Shown piece by piece: positions 44,206 through 53,602 of a stretch of 64,000 nucleotides of DNA. Made by a program: the position numbers and the translations under genes. Source of the DNA: Janthinobacterium lividum PAMC 25724 (GTDB lineage: Bacteria > Pseudomonadota > Gammaproteobacteria > Burkholderiales > Burkholderiaceae_D); the NCBI GenBank assembly GCA_000242815.2, contig AHHB01000032.1, positions 310,001 through 374,000 on the forward strand, read 5' to 3'. Under the pieces are notes generated by a model. The model searched no databases. It saw nothing but the letters and a program-made list of their open reading frames with translations, and was not told the origin of the DNA. Each line of letters begins with the position of its first letter. The first letter of the stretch is position 1.

Positions 44206-44892
44206 TTAGCGGCGGCGCACCAGTTGATAGGCGCGACCGAGATAGGCGACTGCGCCAAAGCCGCTCCACACGTGCACCAGACGGGTGAACGGGAAGATGA
44301 CAAACAGCGACATGCCCATGAACAGATGCAGCTTGAAGATCAGCGGTGCCTCAACGATGAAGCTGGCTGCGTCAGCGCGGAAGGTGACGATGTGCTGCGC
44401 CCAGTTCATCAGCAAGACCATCATGTGGCCATCCATGTGCGAGGCCGACACAAAGATTGACGACAGGCCCAGCAGCAAGGTCAGCAAAATCCACAGCATC
44501 ACCAGCTTGTCGCCGGCCGTGGTGACGGCGCGCAGCCGGTCATTGGAAAAGCGGCGCAGCAGCAGGATCAGCAGGCCGGCAAGGCACAGGCCGCCCATGA
44601 TGCCGCCAGCGGCCATGGCCACGCCCTGTTTCAGGCTATGCGTCACGCCCAGCGTATCCCACACCCAGACGGGCGTGAGCAAGCCGGCCGCATGGCCGAA
44701 CAGCAGGCCGATGATGCCGATGTGGAACAGGATATTACCCAGGCGCAGGCTGCCACGGTGCAGCAGCTGGCTGGAATCGGACTTCCACGTGTATTGCTCG
44801 CGGTCGAAACGGATCAGGCTGCCGAGGAAAAAGATGGCCAGCGCGATGTATGGATAAATACCATACACAAATTGATGCAAGTAATTACTCAT
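44206..44892 (-). CDS. narI: Respiratory nitrate reductase gamma subunit (cytochrome b)
   Basis: 228-aa inner-membrane diheme cytochrome b that oxidises quinol and passes electrons to NarH. Five membrane helices; helix 2 has NILFHIGIIGLLFGHAAG with two heme-ligand His residues, and helix 5 has LHLFMGMSLFVIFPFTRLVHVWS with the others. Length matches E. coli NarI (225 aa). Strong GAGGAGA site before ATG at 44892; 34 bases after narJ. Confidence 0.96.
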   Translation of the reverse strand: MSNYLHQFVYGIYPYIALAIFFLGSLIRFDREQYTWKSDSSQLLHRGSLRLGNILFHIGIIGLLFGHAAGLLTPVWVWDTLGVTHSLKQGVAMAAGGIMGGLCLAGLLILLLRRFSNDRLRAVTTAGDKLVMLWILLTLLLGLSSIFVSASHMDGHMMVLLMNWAQHIVTFRADAASFIVEAPLIFKLHLFMGMSLFVIFPFTRLVHVWSGFGAVAYLGRAYQLVRRR

Positions 44893-44926
44893 GATGTACT
44901 CTCCTCATGCGGGCGCAGGCGGCCAA

Positions 44927-45607
44927 TTAAGCGGCGCGCCGCGGCTGCGGGTGAAAATGCACGGGATGGACGCCGCCTGGGACTTGGCCCAGACCTTGGC
45001 CCTGACCTTGGCGCAGCAATGGCTCGACGCCATCCGCACCGGGGCCGAAGGTTTCCAGCGCTTCATCCATGTCGCGGATCGGCGGTTCGGCCAGCATTTC
45101 GGCCGCCACCGGGCTGAGGCGTTCAAGCAGCGTGAAGACGGGCGCATACGCACTGCCGTTCGCTGCCAGCTTGCGCCCGATATGCGCGAGCACATGGACA
45201 GCATCACCCAGCAGCGGCGCCGAAGCTGCCTCGTCGATGTGCGCCAGAAATTCCAGGAACAGCGGCACGAAGTCGGGCAAATCGTCCCCCGTCATCTGCA
45301 AGCCGTGGCGCTTGTATTCCTGCATCAGGTCGACCATGGCCTGGCCCCGGTCGCGCGATTCGCCGTGAATATGCTCGAACAGGTGCAGCGAATGCGACGG
45401 GTTGCGGTCGAACGTAGCCACGTACTGCTGCTGCAGATCGATCAGACTGCTGCTTTCAAGGTGCGCCAGCAAGGGCCGCAACAGCGCATGCTGCTCCGGC
45501 ACGACCTCCAGCGCAGCGTCCAGTTGCGACAAGTGCGCGATCAGCTCGGGCTCCGGATACAGCAGCAGGCGCGATAGGATGTGATAGTGATTCATAGCGT
45601 GTCTCAT
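44927..45607 (-). CDS. narJ: Nitrate reductase molybdenum-cofactor assembly chaperone
   Basis: 226-aa soluble TorD/DmsD-family chaperone that holds apo-NarGH until molybdenum cofactor and iron-sulfur clusters are in place. Motifs YPEPELIAHL and LPDFVPLFLEFLAHIDEA, and the helical core HSLHLFEHIHGESRDRGQAMVDL, are family signatures. A Gln/Gly-rich C-terminal tail (RQGQGQGLGQVPG) is unusual but present in the open frame. AAGGAA is five bases before ATG at 45607; ten bases after narH. Confidence 0.95.
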   Translation of the reverse strand: MRHAMNHYHILSRLLLYPEPELIAHLSQLDAALEVVPEQHALLRPLLAHLESSSLIDLQQQYVATFDRNPSHSLHLFEHIHGESRDRGQAMVDLMQEYKRHGLQMTGDDLPDFVPLFLEFLAHIDEAASAPLLGDAVHVLAHIGRKLAANGSAYAPVFTLLERLSPVAAEMLAEPPIRDMDEALETFGPGADGVEPLLRQGQGQGLGQVPGGVHPVHFHPQPRRAA

Positions 45608-45616
45608 CTGAGTTCC

Positions 45617-47167
45617 TTAAGCGCCTGGCGCCGTTTTGCGCGACTTCGGCATCTGCATGAAGATCGCCGAACCGTGTTTTTTCTTGCCGAACAAGGTCGG
45701 CTCACTGCTGCCGTCCGAGCAGCCATTGCCGAAGCTGAAGCCGCACGAGCCCTTCTCGTTGAAGCTGTCCTCCGCCATTTCCTTGTGGCTGCTGGGGATG
45801 ACGAAGCGATCTTCGTAATTGGCAATCGCCATGATGTGGTACATGTCCTCCACCTGCGCCTTGCTCAAGCCCACCTGCTTCAATACCGTCAGGTTCTCGA
45901 CTTTCTCGACCGTTTTGCTGCGCATATAGGCACGCATGGCCAGCATGCGGTCCAGCGCCGAGACGATGGGCGGCTGGTCGCCGGCCGTCAGCAAATTGGC
46001 CAGGTATTGCACGGGAATGCGCAGGCTTTGCGTGTCCGGCAGCATGCCGTTGACGCCCAGCTTGCCCGATTCGGCCGCCGCCTGGATCGGTGACAGGGGC
46101 GGCACATACCACACCATCGGCAAGGTCCGATATTCGGGATGCAGCGGAAACGCCACCTTCCATTCGACGGCCATCTTATAGACGGGCGACTTGACGGCCG
46201 CTTCCAGCCAGAGGTCGGGGATGCCCTGGCGGCGCGCCTCGGCGATGATGGCCGGGTCATGCGGGTCAAGGAACAGATCGAGCTGCGCCTGGTACAGGTC
46301 CTGCTCCTGCGGCACGCAGGCAGCGGCCTCGATCTTGTCGGCGTCGTACAGCAGCACGCCCAGGTAGCGGATGCGCCCGACGCACGTTTCAGAGCACACA
46401 GTAGGCTGGCCAGCCTCGATGCGGGGGAAGCAGAAGGTGCACTTCTCGGCCTTGCCGGACGACCAATTGTAGTAAATTTTCTTGTACGGGCAGCCGGAGA
46501 TGCACATGCGCCAGCCGCGACACTTGTCCTGGTCGATCAGCACGATGCCGTCGTCTTCGCGCTTGTACACGGAGCCCGATGGGCAAGAGGCCACGCAAGT
46601 CGGGTTGAGGCAATGCTCGCACAGGCGCGGCAGATACATCATGAAGGTGTTTTCGAACGTACCGTACATCTCCTTTTGCATGTTGTCGAACAGTTTGTCC
46701 TTGCTGCGCTGGGCAAATTCACCGCCCAGGTCATCTTCCCAATTCGGACCCCATTCGATTTTTTCCATCTTTTTCCCCGTCAGCACGGAAATTGGACGCG
46801 CCGTCGGTGGCGTTTGCGACAGTGGTGCGCTTTGCAGGTGCTCGTAGTCGTAGGTGAACGGCTCATAGTATTCGTCGATGGCCGGCAGATTCGGGTTGGC
46901 GAAGATATTGGCCAGGATCTTCAAACGGCTGCCCTGGCGCGGCTCGATCTTGCCCGCGTCCGTGCGGCGCCAGCCGCCATTCCATTTGTCCTGGTTTTCC
47001 CACTGCTTCGGATAGCCGATGCCCGGCTTGGTTTCAACGTTGTTGAACCATGCGTACTCGACGCCGTCGCGGCTGGTCCATACGTTCTTGCAGGTGACGG
47101 AACAGGTGTGGCAGCCGATGCACTTGTCCAGGTTCAGCACCATGCCGATTTGCGCTCTGATTTTCAT
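45617..47167 (-). CDS. narH: Respiratory nitrate reductase beta subunit
   Basis: 516-aa cytoplasmic iron-sulfur subunit carrying electrons from NarI to NarG. Ferredoxin-type clusters: CIGCHTCSVTCKN near residue 16, CEHCLNPTCVASCP near residue 184, and CRGWRMCISGCP near residue 217, where Trp in the second position gives the [3Fe-4S] cluster; CTFCFPRIEAGQPTVCSETC completes the set. ATG at 47167 follows narG by one base, with its ribosome site inside narG. Length is normal for NarH. Confidence 0.97.
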   Translation of the reverse strand: MKIRAQIGMVLNLDKCIGCHTCSVTCKNVWTSRDGVEYAWFNNVETKPGIGYPKQWENQDKWNGGWRRTDAGKIEPRQGSRLKILANIFANPNLPAIDEYYEPFTYDYEHLQSAPLSQTPPTARPISVLTGKKMEKIEWGPNWEDDLGGEFAQRSKDKLFDNMQKEMYGTFENTFMMYLPRLCEHCLNPTCVASCPSGSVYKREDDGIVLIDQDKCRGWRMCISGCPYKKIYYNWSSGKAEKCTFCFPRIEAGQPTVCSETCVGRIRYLGVLLYDADKIEAAACVPQEQDLYQAQLDLFLDPHDPAIIAEARRQGIPDLWLEAAVKSPVYKMAVEWKVAFPLHPEYRTLPMVWYVPPLSPIQAAAESGKLGVNGMLPDTQSLRIPVQYLANLLTAGDQPPIVSALDRMLAMRAYMRSKTVEKVENLTVLKQVGLSKAQVEDMYHIMAIANYEDRFVIPSSHKEMAEDSFNEKGSCGFSFGNGCSDGSSEPTLFGKKKHGSAIFMQMPKSRKTAPGA

Positions 47168-47168
47168 A

Positions 47169-50100
47169 CTATGCTCCTTCTTCCTGCAACGGGCCTTCAA
47201 GCCAGTCGACCTTGTTCATCTTGCGCACCAATACGAATTCATCGCGGTTGGAGCCCACCGTGCCGTAGTAATTGAAGCCGTAGGCCAGCTGGGCGTAGCC
47301 GCCGATCATGTGCGTCGGCTTGGGCACGGCGCGCGTCACCGAGTTGTGGATGCCGCCACGCTTGCCCGTCATCTCCGCGCCGGGCACGTTGATGATCTTT
47401 TCCTGGGCGTGGTACATCATCGTCATGCCGGCCGGGATGCGCTGGCTGACGATGGCGCGCGCCGTCAGGCTGCCATTGACGTTGAAGACCTCGATCCAGT
47501 CGTTGTCGACGATGCCGGCCGTTTTCGCGTCCGTCTCCGACAGCCACACGTGCGGTCCGCCACGCGACAGGGTCAGCATGCGCAAGTTGTCGGAATACGT
47601 GGAGTGGATGCCCCACTTCTGGTGCGGTGTCAAAAAGTTCAGCGCCAGTTCCTTGTTGCCATTCGGCTTGCTACCCAGCAGCGCTTGCGTCGTCTTGGTG
47701 TTGATGGCCGGCTTGTACACGCACAGGCCTTCGCCGAAATCGCGCATCCACAGGTGATCCTGGTAGAACTGCTGGCGGCCCGTCAGCGTGCGCCATGGGA
47801 TCAGTTCATGCACGTTGGTATAGCCTGCCGTGTAGCTGACTTCTTCACTTTCCAGGCCCGACCAGGTGGGCGAAGAGATGATCTTGCGCGGCTGCGCCTG
47901 CACGTCGCGGAAGCGGATGCTGTCATGCTCGCGCGGCAGCGCCAAGTGCGTATGCTCGCGTCCCGTGATCTTTGAGAGCGCGGCCCAGGCCTTGACGGCC
48001 ACGTGACCATTCGTTTCCGGCGCCAGCGTCAGTATCATTTCCGCAGCATCGATGGCCGTGTCCAGGCGCGGCTGGCCCTTCGACACGCCTTCGTCAAGCA
48101 CCGTGCGGTTAATGCCGCGCAATACCTCGACTTCATGCCCCGTTTTCCAGGAAATACCCTTGCCGCCGTTGCCGATGTTTTCCAGCAGCGGTCCGATCGA
48201 GCTGAACTTCTTGTACACGTCGCGGTAATTACGCTCCACTACCGTCATGTTCGGCATGGTCTTGCCCGGGATGGCGTCGCATTCTCCGGCACGCCAATCC
48301 TTGGGATCGAAAGGCTGGCCCAGCTCTCCCGGCGTATCGTGCATCAGCGGCGTGAGGATGATGTCTTGCTGGGTACCGAGCAGTTCGCCGCCGATTTCCG
48401 AGAATTTCGCGGCAATGCCCTTGTAGATTTCCCAGTCCGACTTCGATTGCCACAATGGCTGCACGGCTTCGGACAGCGGGTGGATGAAGGGATGCATGTC
48501 CGAGGTGTTCAAGTCATCCTTTTCATACCAGGTGGCCGTCGGCAGCACCACGTCGCCATACAGGCAGGTGGTCGACATGCGGAAGTCCAGCACCACCAGC
48601 AAATCGAGCTTGCCTTCGGCGGCGGGACGCACTTTCACCTGTTTCGGCGTGATGCAGTCGTCTTCGTCGCTAAGCAAGCCATTCTGCGTGCCCAGCAAGT
48701 ACTTCAGGAAGTACTCATGGCCCTTGCCCGAGCTGCCCAGGATATTCGAGCGCCAGACGAACATATTGCGTGGGAAGTTGGCCGGATTGTCCGGGTCGTC
48801 GCAGGAAAACTGGAGCTGTCCCGCCTTGATCTGGTCGAGCGCATACGCCGCTGGGGCCTGCCCTGCCGCCTTGGCGGCCTTGGCCACTTCCAGCGGATTG
48901 GTTTGCAGCTGCGGCGCCGATGGCAGCCAGCCCATGCGCTCGGCCTTGGCGTTGTAGTCGAGCAGGGTCAGCTCTCCCGTGCCGCCGGCCGCCGATGGCG
49001 AGGCAATGTCGCCCGTTTCCAGCTTTTCGTGGCGCCATTGGCTGGTGTGCGCATAGAAGAACGAGGTGCCGTTCATCTGGCGCATCGGGCGTACCCAATC
49101 CTGGGCGAAGGCCAGCGGCGTCCAGCCTGTTTGCGGACGCAGTTTTTCCTGGCCCACGTAATGCGCCCAACCGCCGCCGGACTGGCCGATACAGCCGCAC
49201 ATCATCAGCATGTTAATGATGCCGCGATAGGTCATGTCCATGTGGTACCAGTGATTCAGGCCGGCGCCCACGATGACCATGCTCTTGCCGCGCGTCTGGT
49301 CTGCGTTTTGCGCAAACTGGCGCGCCACGGTGATGACGTCGGCGCGTTTCACGCCCGTGTGCTTCTCCTGCCATGCGGGAGTGTAAGGCACGTCGTCGTC
49401 ATAGCTTTCGGCCACGTTTTCGCCACCAAGGCCACGGTCGATGCCGTAGTTGGCCAGGGTCAGGTCGAACACGGTGGTGACCAGGGCGGTCGTGCCATCG
49501 GCCAGGCGGATGCTTTTCACCGGCACCCTGCGCAGCAGCATATCGGCTGCATCCTTGCCACCGAAGTAGGCGAAGCCCACTTCCATGACCGCGTCGCTAT
49601 CGTTGATCATGGACAGCATCGGCACGATAGCTGCGCCGCTACCGCCGGCCTTTTGTTCCAGGTTCCACTTGCCCGACTCGCCCCAGCGAAAGCCGATCGA
49701 GCCGGCCGGCGCCGTGATGGTGCCCGTGCTTGCGTCGACGACCAGGGTTTTCCATTCGGGATTGTTGGTCTCGTCGAGGTTGTTCTCGAGGTGCGAAGCG
49801 CGCAGGAAGTAGTCGGGCACCAGGGTGCCGTTATGCTCCTTGAGTAGCACCAGCATGGGAAAGTCCGTGTACTGGCGCGCATAGTCGCGGAAATAGGCGC
49901 TCTGGCCTTCCGAGTGGAATTCCTTGAGAATGACGTGGCCCATGGCCAGCGCCAGCGCGGCGTCCGTGCCCTGCTTGGGGGCCAGCCAAATGTCGCCGAA
50001 CTTCACCATTTCGCCATAATCGGGCGAGATGGCGACGGTTTTCGTGCCCTTGTAGCGCACTTCCGTGTAAAAGTGGGCATCCGGGGTGCGCGTCATCGGC

Positions 50101-50867
50101 ACGTTCGAGCCCCACACCATCAAATAGGTCGAGTTGTACCAGTCAGCCGATTCCGGCACGTCCGTCTGCTCGCCCCACACTTGCGGGCTGGCCGGCGGCA
50201 AGTCGCAATACCAGTCGTAGAAGCTCAGGGCCACGCCACCGATCAGCGACAGGTAGCGCGTGCCGGCGGCATAGCTGACCATGGACATGGCGGGAATCGG
50301 CGAAAAGCCGACGATGCGGTCCGGGCCGTATTTCTTGATCGTCAGCGCATTCGCGGCGGCGATGATTTCATTCGATTCGTCCCAGGTGGCGCGCACAAAG
50401 CCGCCCAGGCCGCGGATGGATTTGTATTGCTGCGAGCGCACGGGGTCCTGGCTGATCCAGTCCCAGGCCGTGACAGGGTCCATGGTCTTGCGCGCTTCGC
50501 GCCACATTTCCATCAGGCGGCCGCGCACCATCGGGTATTTCACGCGCTGCGCCGAATACACGTACCAGGAATAGCTGGCGCCGCGCGGGCAGCCGCGCGG
50601 TTCGTGGTTGGGCAGGTCGGGCCGCGTGCGCGGATAATCGGTTTGCTGGGTTTCCCAGGTGATCAGGCCATTCTTGACGTACACCTTCCAGCTGCATGAG
50701 CCGGTGCAGTTCACGCCATGCGTGGAACGCACGATCTTGTCGTGCTGCCAGCGCTGGCGATAGGCGTTTTCCCAGGTTCGGTCTTCATCGACCACGGTGC
50801 CATGGCCGTTGGAAAACGGCTCGGCGGGCTTGCTGAAAAATTTAAGGCGGTCCAGAAAGTGACTCAT
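47169..50867 (-). CDS. narG: Respiratory nitrate reductase alpha subunit
   Basis: 1232-aa molybdenum bis-MGD enzyme reducing nitrate to nitrite on the cytoplasmic face of the membrane. The N-terminal HGVNCTGSCSWKVYVKNG gives the His/Cys set for the FS0 [4Fe-4S] cluster; RGCPRGASYSWYVYS and YNSTYLMVWGSN are NarG family segments around the cofactor. Length 1232 aa fits (E. coli 1247). Strong GGAGG site at ATG 50867. Its upstream 230 bases are shared with the opposite small gene and hold an inverted repeat at 51013-51040. Confidence 0.97.
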   Translation of the reverse strand: MSHFLDRLKFFSKPAEPFSNGHGTVVDEDRTWENAYRQRWQHDKIVRSTHGVNCTGSCSWKVYVKNGLITWETQQTDYPRTRPDLPNHEPRGCPRGASYSWYVYSAQRVKYPMVRGRLMEMWREARKTMDPVTAWDWISQDPVRSQQYKSIRGLGGFVRATWDESNEIIAAANALTIKKYGPDRIVGFSPIPAMSMVSYAAGTRYLSLIGGVALSFYDWYCDLPPASPQVWGEQTDVPESADWYNSTYLMVWGSNVPMTRTPDAHFYTEVRYKGTKTVAISPDYGEMVKFGDIWLAPKQGTDAALALAMGHVILKEFHSEGQSAYFRDYARQYTDFPMLVLLKEHNGTLVPDYFLRASHLENNLDETNNPEWKTLVVDASTGTITAPAGSIGFRWGESGKWNLEQKAGGSGAAIVPMLSMINDSDAVMEVGFAYFGGKDAADMLLRRVPVKSIRLADGTTALVTTVFDLTLANYGIDRGLGGENVAESYDDDVPYTPAWQEKHTGVKRADVITVARQFAQNADQTRGKSMVIVGAGLNHWYHMDMTYRGIINMLMMCGCIGQSGGGWAHYVGQEKLRPQTGWTPLAFAQDWVRPMRQMNGTSFFYAHTSQWRHEKLETGDIASPSAAGGTGELTLLDYNAKAERMGWLPSAPQLQTNPLEVAKAAKAAGQAPAAYALDQIKAGQLQFSCDDPDNPANFPRNMFVWRSNILGSSGKGHEYFLKYLLGTQNGLLSDEDDCITPKQVKVRPAAEGKLDLLVVLDFRMSTTCLYGDVVLPTATWYEKDDLNTSDMHPFIHPLSEAVQPLWQSKSDWEIYKGIAAKFSEIGGELLGTQQDIILTPLMHDTPGELGQPFDPKDWRAGECDAIPGKTMPNMTVVERNYRDVYKKFSSIGPLLENIGNGGKGISWKTGHEVEVLRGINRTVLDEGVSKGQPRLDTAIDAAEMILTLAPETNGHVAVKAWAALSKITGREHTHLALPREHDSIRFRDVQAQPRKIISSPTWSGLESEEVSYTAGYTNVHELIPWRTLTGRQQFYQDHLWMRDFGEGLCVYKPAINTKTTQALLGSKPNGNKELALNFLTPHQKWGIHSTYSDNLRMLTLSRGGPHVWLSETDAKTAGIVDNDWIEVFNVNGSLTARAIVSQRIPAGMTMMYHAQEKIINVPGAEMTGKRGGIHNSVTRAVPKPTHMIGGYAQLAYGFNYYGTVGSNRDEFVLVRKMNKVDWLEGPLQEEGA

Positions 50868-51012
50868 GCTACCTCCACATTACGCCGCAGACAGCGGCGC
50901 CAGGTCTTAAAAAACGCTGCAAGCACGATGGCTCGAGCGTCGATGCAAACAGTCTATCGATGCGTCCTGCGCGGCGGTATTGGCAAGAAGTCGGTTTCCC
51001 GCACCAGGAATG

Positions 51013-51040
51013 CATAGGCAGGTAGTCACTATTGCCTATG
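51013..51040. promoter_or_regulatory. Inverted repeat between narG and a divergent small gene
   Basis: Perfect 8-bp arms CATAGGCA (51013-51020) and TGCCTATG (51033-51040) with a 12-base spacer, in the 230-base narG promoter region. It may be an operator for narG, the opposite small gene, or both. No FNR (TTGAT-N4-ATCAA) box was found. Confidence 0.4.
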
Positions 51041-51097
51041 GGCGCCTCAGGCCTGCTGCGGTATACCTGTCGCCATCGTTCAACCAGGAGAAAAACC

Positions 51098-51469
51098 ATG
51101 AGCATTACCGATTACGCCAGCCTGCTGCGCAGCGCCGGCAAGCAGGAACAGCCGCAACGCTTGCTGTTTACCTTTACCCAGGCGCAGGACCAGCCGGGCG
51201 GCCAGGGCAAGTCGCTCACGCCCGTGATGTGCGCCGACAAGCTGCCCGATGAACTGGGCAGCTTCGAGACATTGATAGAGGAATCGAGGCAGATGCAGAC
51301 GCACTGGGATGTGGTCTTCGTAGCAGGATTGGCGGGGCGCGACGGCCAGCCGCCCGCCGCGCAGGACTGCGAGGCGCCCCTGCGCGCCATGGTGACGGCC
51401 ATCGAGCAAGGCCGCATCGACAGCCTGCTGGCGTTTGATCGCAGCGGCGACCTGTTACGCTTTAACTGA
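51098..51469 (+). CDS. Small conserved protein of nar loci, often misannotated as ribonucleotide reductase subunit
   Basis: 123-aa soluble protein starting MSITDYASLLRSAGKQEQPQR. Similar betaproteobacterial proteins carry the name ribonucleotide reductase subunit alpha in databases as I recall, but nothing here resembles NrdA and it is far too short. Conserved-looking pieces are LLFTFTQAQ, VMCADKLPDELGSFETLIEESRQM and HWDVVFVAGLAG. AGGAG is seven bases before ATG 51098. It is divergent from narG and its last 15 bases overlap the carbonic-anhydrase end. Function unknown. Confidence 0.75.
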   Translation: MSITDYASLLRSAGKQEQPQRLLFTFTQAQDQPGGQGKSLTPVMCADKLPDELGSFETLIEESRQMQTHWDVVFVAGLAGRDGQPPAAQDCEAPLRAMVTAIEQGRIDSLLAFDRSGDLLRFN

Positions 51470-52150
51470 ATCCGGCCAAGGGCGCTCGTGCAGATGACGC
51501 GCCCGTTCGATTGGGCAAACCAGCGGCAAGAACTGCTGCTGGCGCGCCGAATACGCCATCAGTGCCCCGCTGTCGATGTCAAAATACCAGCCATGCAGTT
51601 TTAAGAGCCCCTGCTCCACCCGGCGCTTGAGCCAAGGGTAGGTCAGCAAGTTATCCAGCGACTGCAGGATGCTGGCCAGCTCGCACGCATGGTGCTGCTC
51701 TTGCGAAGAGCGGTGCGCCAGCTCGCGCCGCACGCGCTGCGCCACCGGTTCGGCAATGCGCATCCACTGGCCCACGAAGTCCGTTTCCTGTCCTTGCGCG
51801 CACGGCTGCGGTTCCAGCAGCGCGCGGATGCCGCCGCAACGCGCATGTCCGAGCACGATGACCCTGGCCACTTCAAGCTTGCAGACGGCGAACTCGATGG
51901 CCGAACTGACGCCAGGCGGCGCGTCGGGCGTGCATGGCGGCACCAGGTTGGCGATATTGCGCACGACGAACATGTCGCCCGGGTCGCTGCCCGTCAGCAG
52001 CATCGGATCGACGCGCGAATCGCAGCAGCCGATCAGCAAGGTCGTGGGCCGCTGGCCGTCGCGCAGGCTGTCATACAAGGTCTGCGGCTCGCTGAAGTAC
52101 TGCTGCTGAAACAAGCTGAAGCCGTTGACGAATTTTTCCAGTTCTTCCAT
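51455..52150 (-). CDS. can: Beta-class carbonic anhydrase
   Basis: 231-aa cytoplasmic enzyme interconverting CO2 and bicarbonate. Zinc ligands are Cys42 in GCCDSRVDP (with Asp44 and Arg46) and His/Cys in VLGHARCGGI; SSAIEFAV is the usual dimer-interface segment. ATG at 52150, not the GTG just before it, fits the AGAG spacing. It lies between narK2 and narG on their strand, suggesting a bicarbonate or pH link to nitrate respiration, which is inference. Its stop is inside the small convergent gene. Confidence 0.93.
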   Translation of the reverse strand: MEELEKFVNGFSLFQQQYFSEPQTLYDSLRDGQRPTTLLIGCCDSRVDPMLLTGSDPGDMFVVRNIANLVPPCTPDAPPGVSSAIEFAVCKLEVARVIVLGHARCGGIRALLEPQPCAQGQETDFVGQWMRIAEPVAQRVRRELAHRSSQEQHHACELASILQSLDNLLTYPWLKRRVEQGLLKLHGWYFDIDSGALMAYSARQQQFLPLVCPIERARHLHERPWPDSVKA

Positions 52151-52204
52151 CACATACTCTCATTTCCTGAACGCCTGGCAAGAACGACTTGCCAGGCGTT
52201 CTAA

Positions 52205-53602
52205 CTAGCAAGGCATCGGTGCGTTCTTGCGGGCGTAGCAGCACCAGGTAATGGCGATGCAGCTCACATAAAAACCGATGAAACACCATAAGGCCGCGTC
52301 GGGGCTACCCGTCAGCGCAATCGAGGTGCCATAACTTTTCGGGATGAAGAAGGCACCGTAGGCCGCCACGGCCGATGTGAAGCCAAGAACCGCCGCACCT
52401 TCCTTGTTGGCGTCAACGATGGCTTGCTCCTGCGCCGCCTTGCCTTTGCCGGCGGCCGCGCGCTGGTGCTCCGTCAAAAAGATCACGGGGATCATGCGGA
52501 AGGTCGACGCATTGCCGATGCCCGTGCCGGCGAACAGCAGCATGAACATCCAGAAGAAGCCGCTGAAGCTTCCACCCACGCCAGCTTGCGGCATGAAGTA
52601 CAGCACGCCCAGCACGGCAACGATCATCAGCAGGAAAGACCACAGGGTGACACGGGCGCCGCCCAGTTTATCGGAAATCACGCCGCCGGCCACGCGCGCC
52701 AGCGCGCCCACCAAGGGGCCAAGGAAGGCGTAATCGAGGGGATTGACGTCAGGGAACTGGATCTTGATCAGCAGTGGAAACGCGGCCGAATAACCGATAA
52801 AGGAACCGAAGGTGCCCGTGTACAGCCAGCACATCAGCCAGTTGTGCTTGCGCTTGAAGATCACTGCCTGTTCAGAAAACGACGCCTTGGCCGAGGCCAG
52901 GTCATTCATGCCAAACCAGGCCAGCAAGGTACTCAGGGCGATGAATGGCACCCAGATGAAGCCCGCGTTTTGCAGCCACATGTCCTTGCTCACGCCATTT
53001 TTGAGCCAGGTCAGCGAATCACCGCCCCAGGCGCCGAAGACGGCGAAAGTGATTACCAGCGGCACCACAAACTGCACCACCGACACGCCCAGGTTGCCCA
53101 GGCCCGCATTCATGCCCAGCGCGAAGCCCTTGCTCGCCTTCGGATAGAAGAAGCTGATGTTGGCCATCGACGAGGCGAAATTGCCGCCGCCGAAGCCGCA
53201 CAGCAACGCCAGGATCAGCATGGTCGGATAGCCGGTGTGCACATCTTGCACGGCCAGGCCGATGCCGATGGCGGGAATCAGCAAGGAGCCCGTGGAAATG
53301 GCCGTCCAGCGGCGGCCCCCGAAGATCGGTACCATGAACGAATAAAAGATGCGCAAGGTGGCGCCGGACAGGCCCGGCAAGGCCGTCAGCCAGAACAGTT
53401 GGTTGTTACTATAGGTAAAACCGATGTTGGGCAGATTGACCACCACCACGCTCCACACCATCCACACGGCGAACGCCAGCAGCAGCGCGGGAATCGAAAT
53501 CCACAGATTGCGCGCGGCCGTGGCCTTGCCCGTGTTTTGCCAGAAGCTCGGGCTTTCCGGCTCCCACGTATTGATCATGTAGCGGCTCATTGGTTTGCTC
53601 AC
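52205..53602 (-). CDS. narK2: NarK2-type nitrate/nitrite transporter
   Basis: 465-aa MFS protein with twelve helices. GGGNFASSMANISFFYP is the nitrate-signature region of the NarK family; GMNAGLGNLGVSVVQ holds the second NS motif. NarK2 proteins usually exchange nitrate for nitrite. The start is GTG at 53602, overlapping the narK1 stop in a GTGA with AGGAG seven bases upstream, so translation is coupled. A longer frame through narK1 is a shadow. It ends 54 bases before the carbonic-anhydrase gene. Confidence 0.93.
   Translation of the reverse strand: MSKPMSRYMINTWEPESPSFWQNTGKATAARNLWISIPALLLAFAVWMVWSVVVVNLPNIGFTYSNNQLFWLTALPGLSGATLRIFYSFMVPIFGGRRWTAISTGSLLIPAIGIGLAVQDVHTGYPTMLILALLCGFGGGNFASSMANISFFYPKASKGFALGMNAGLGNLGVSVVQFVVPLVITFAVFGAWGGDSLTWLKNGVSKDMWLQNAGFIWVPFIALSTLLAWFGMNDLASAKASFSEQAVIFKRKHNWLMCWLYTGTFGSFIGYSAAFPLLIKIQFPDVNPLDYAFLGPLVGALARVAGGVISDKLGGARVTLWSFLLMIVAVLGVLYFMPQAGVGGSFSGFFWMFMLLFAGTGIGNASTFRMIPVIFLTEHQRAAAGKGKAAQEQAIVDANKEGAAVLGFTSAVAAYGAFFIPKSYGTSIALTGSPDAALWCFIGFYVSCIAITWCCYARKNAPMPC

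Noticed and set aside
48003-49847. 614-codon plus-strand open frame inside narG
   Set aside because: Antisense shadow of narG; NarG motifs are unmistakable on the minus strand.
50868-51097. FNR or NarL binding sites before narG
   Set aside because: I looked for TTGAT-N4-ATCAA and TACYYMT words and found no convincing match; only the 8-bp inverted repeat is reported.
51098-51469. Ribonucleotide reductase function for the small nar-linked protein
   Set aside because: 123 aa without any NrdA catalytic motif; the database label seems an annotation error.
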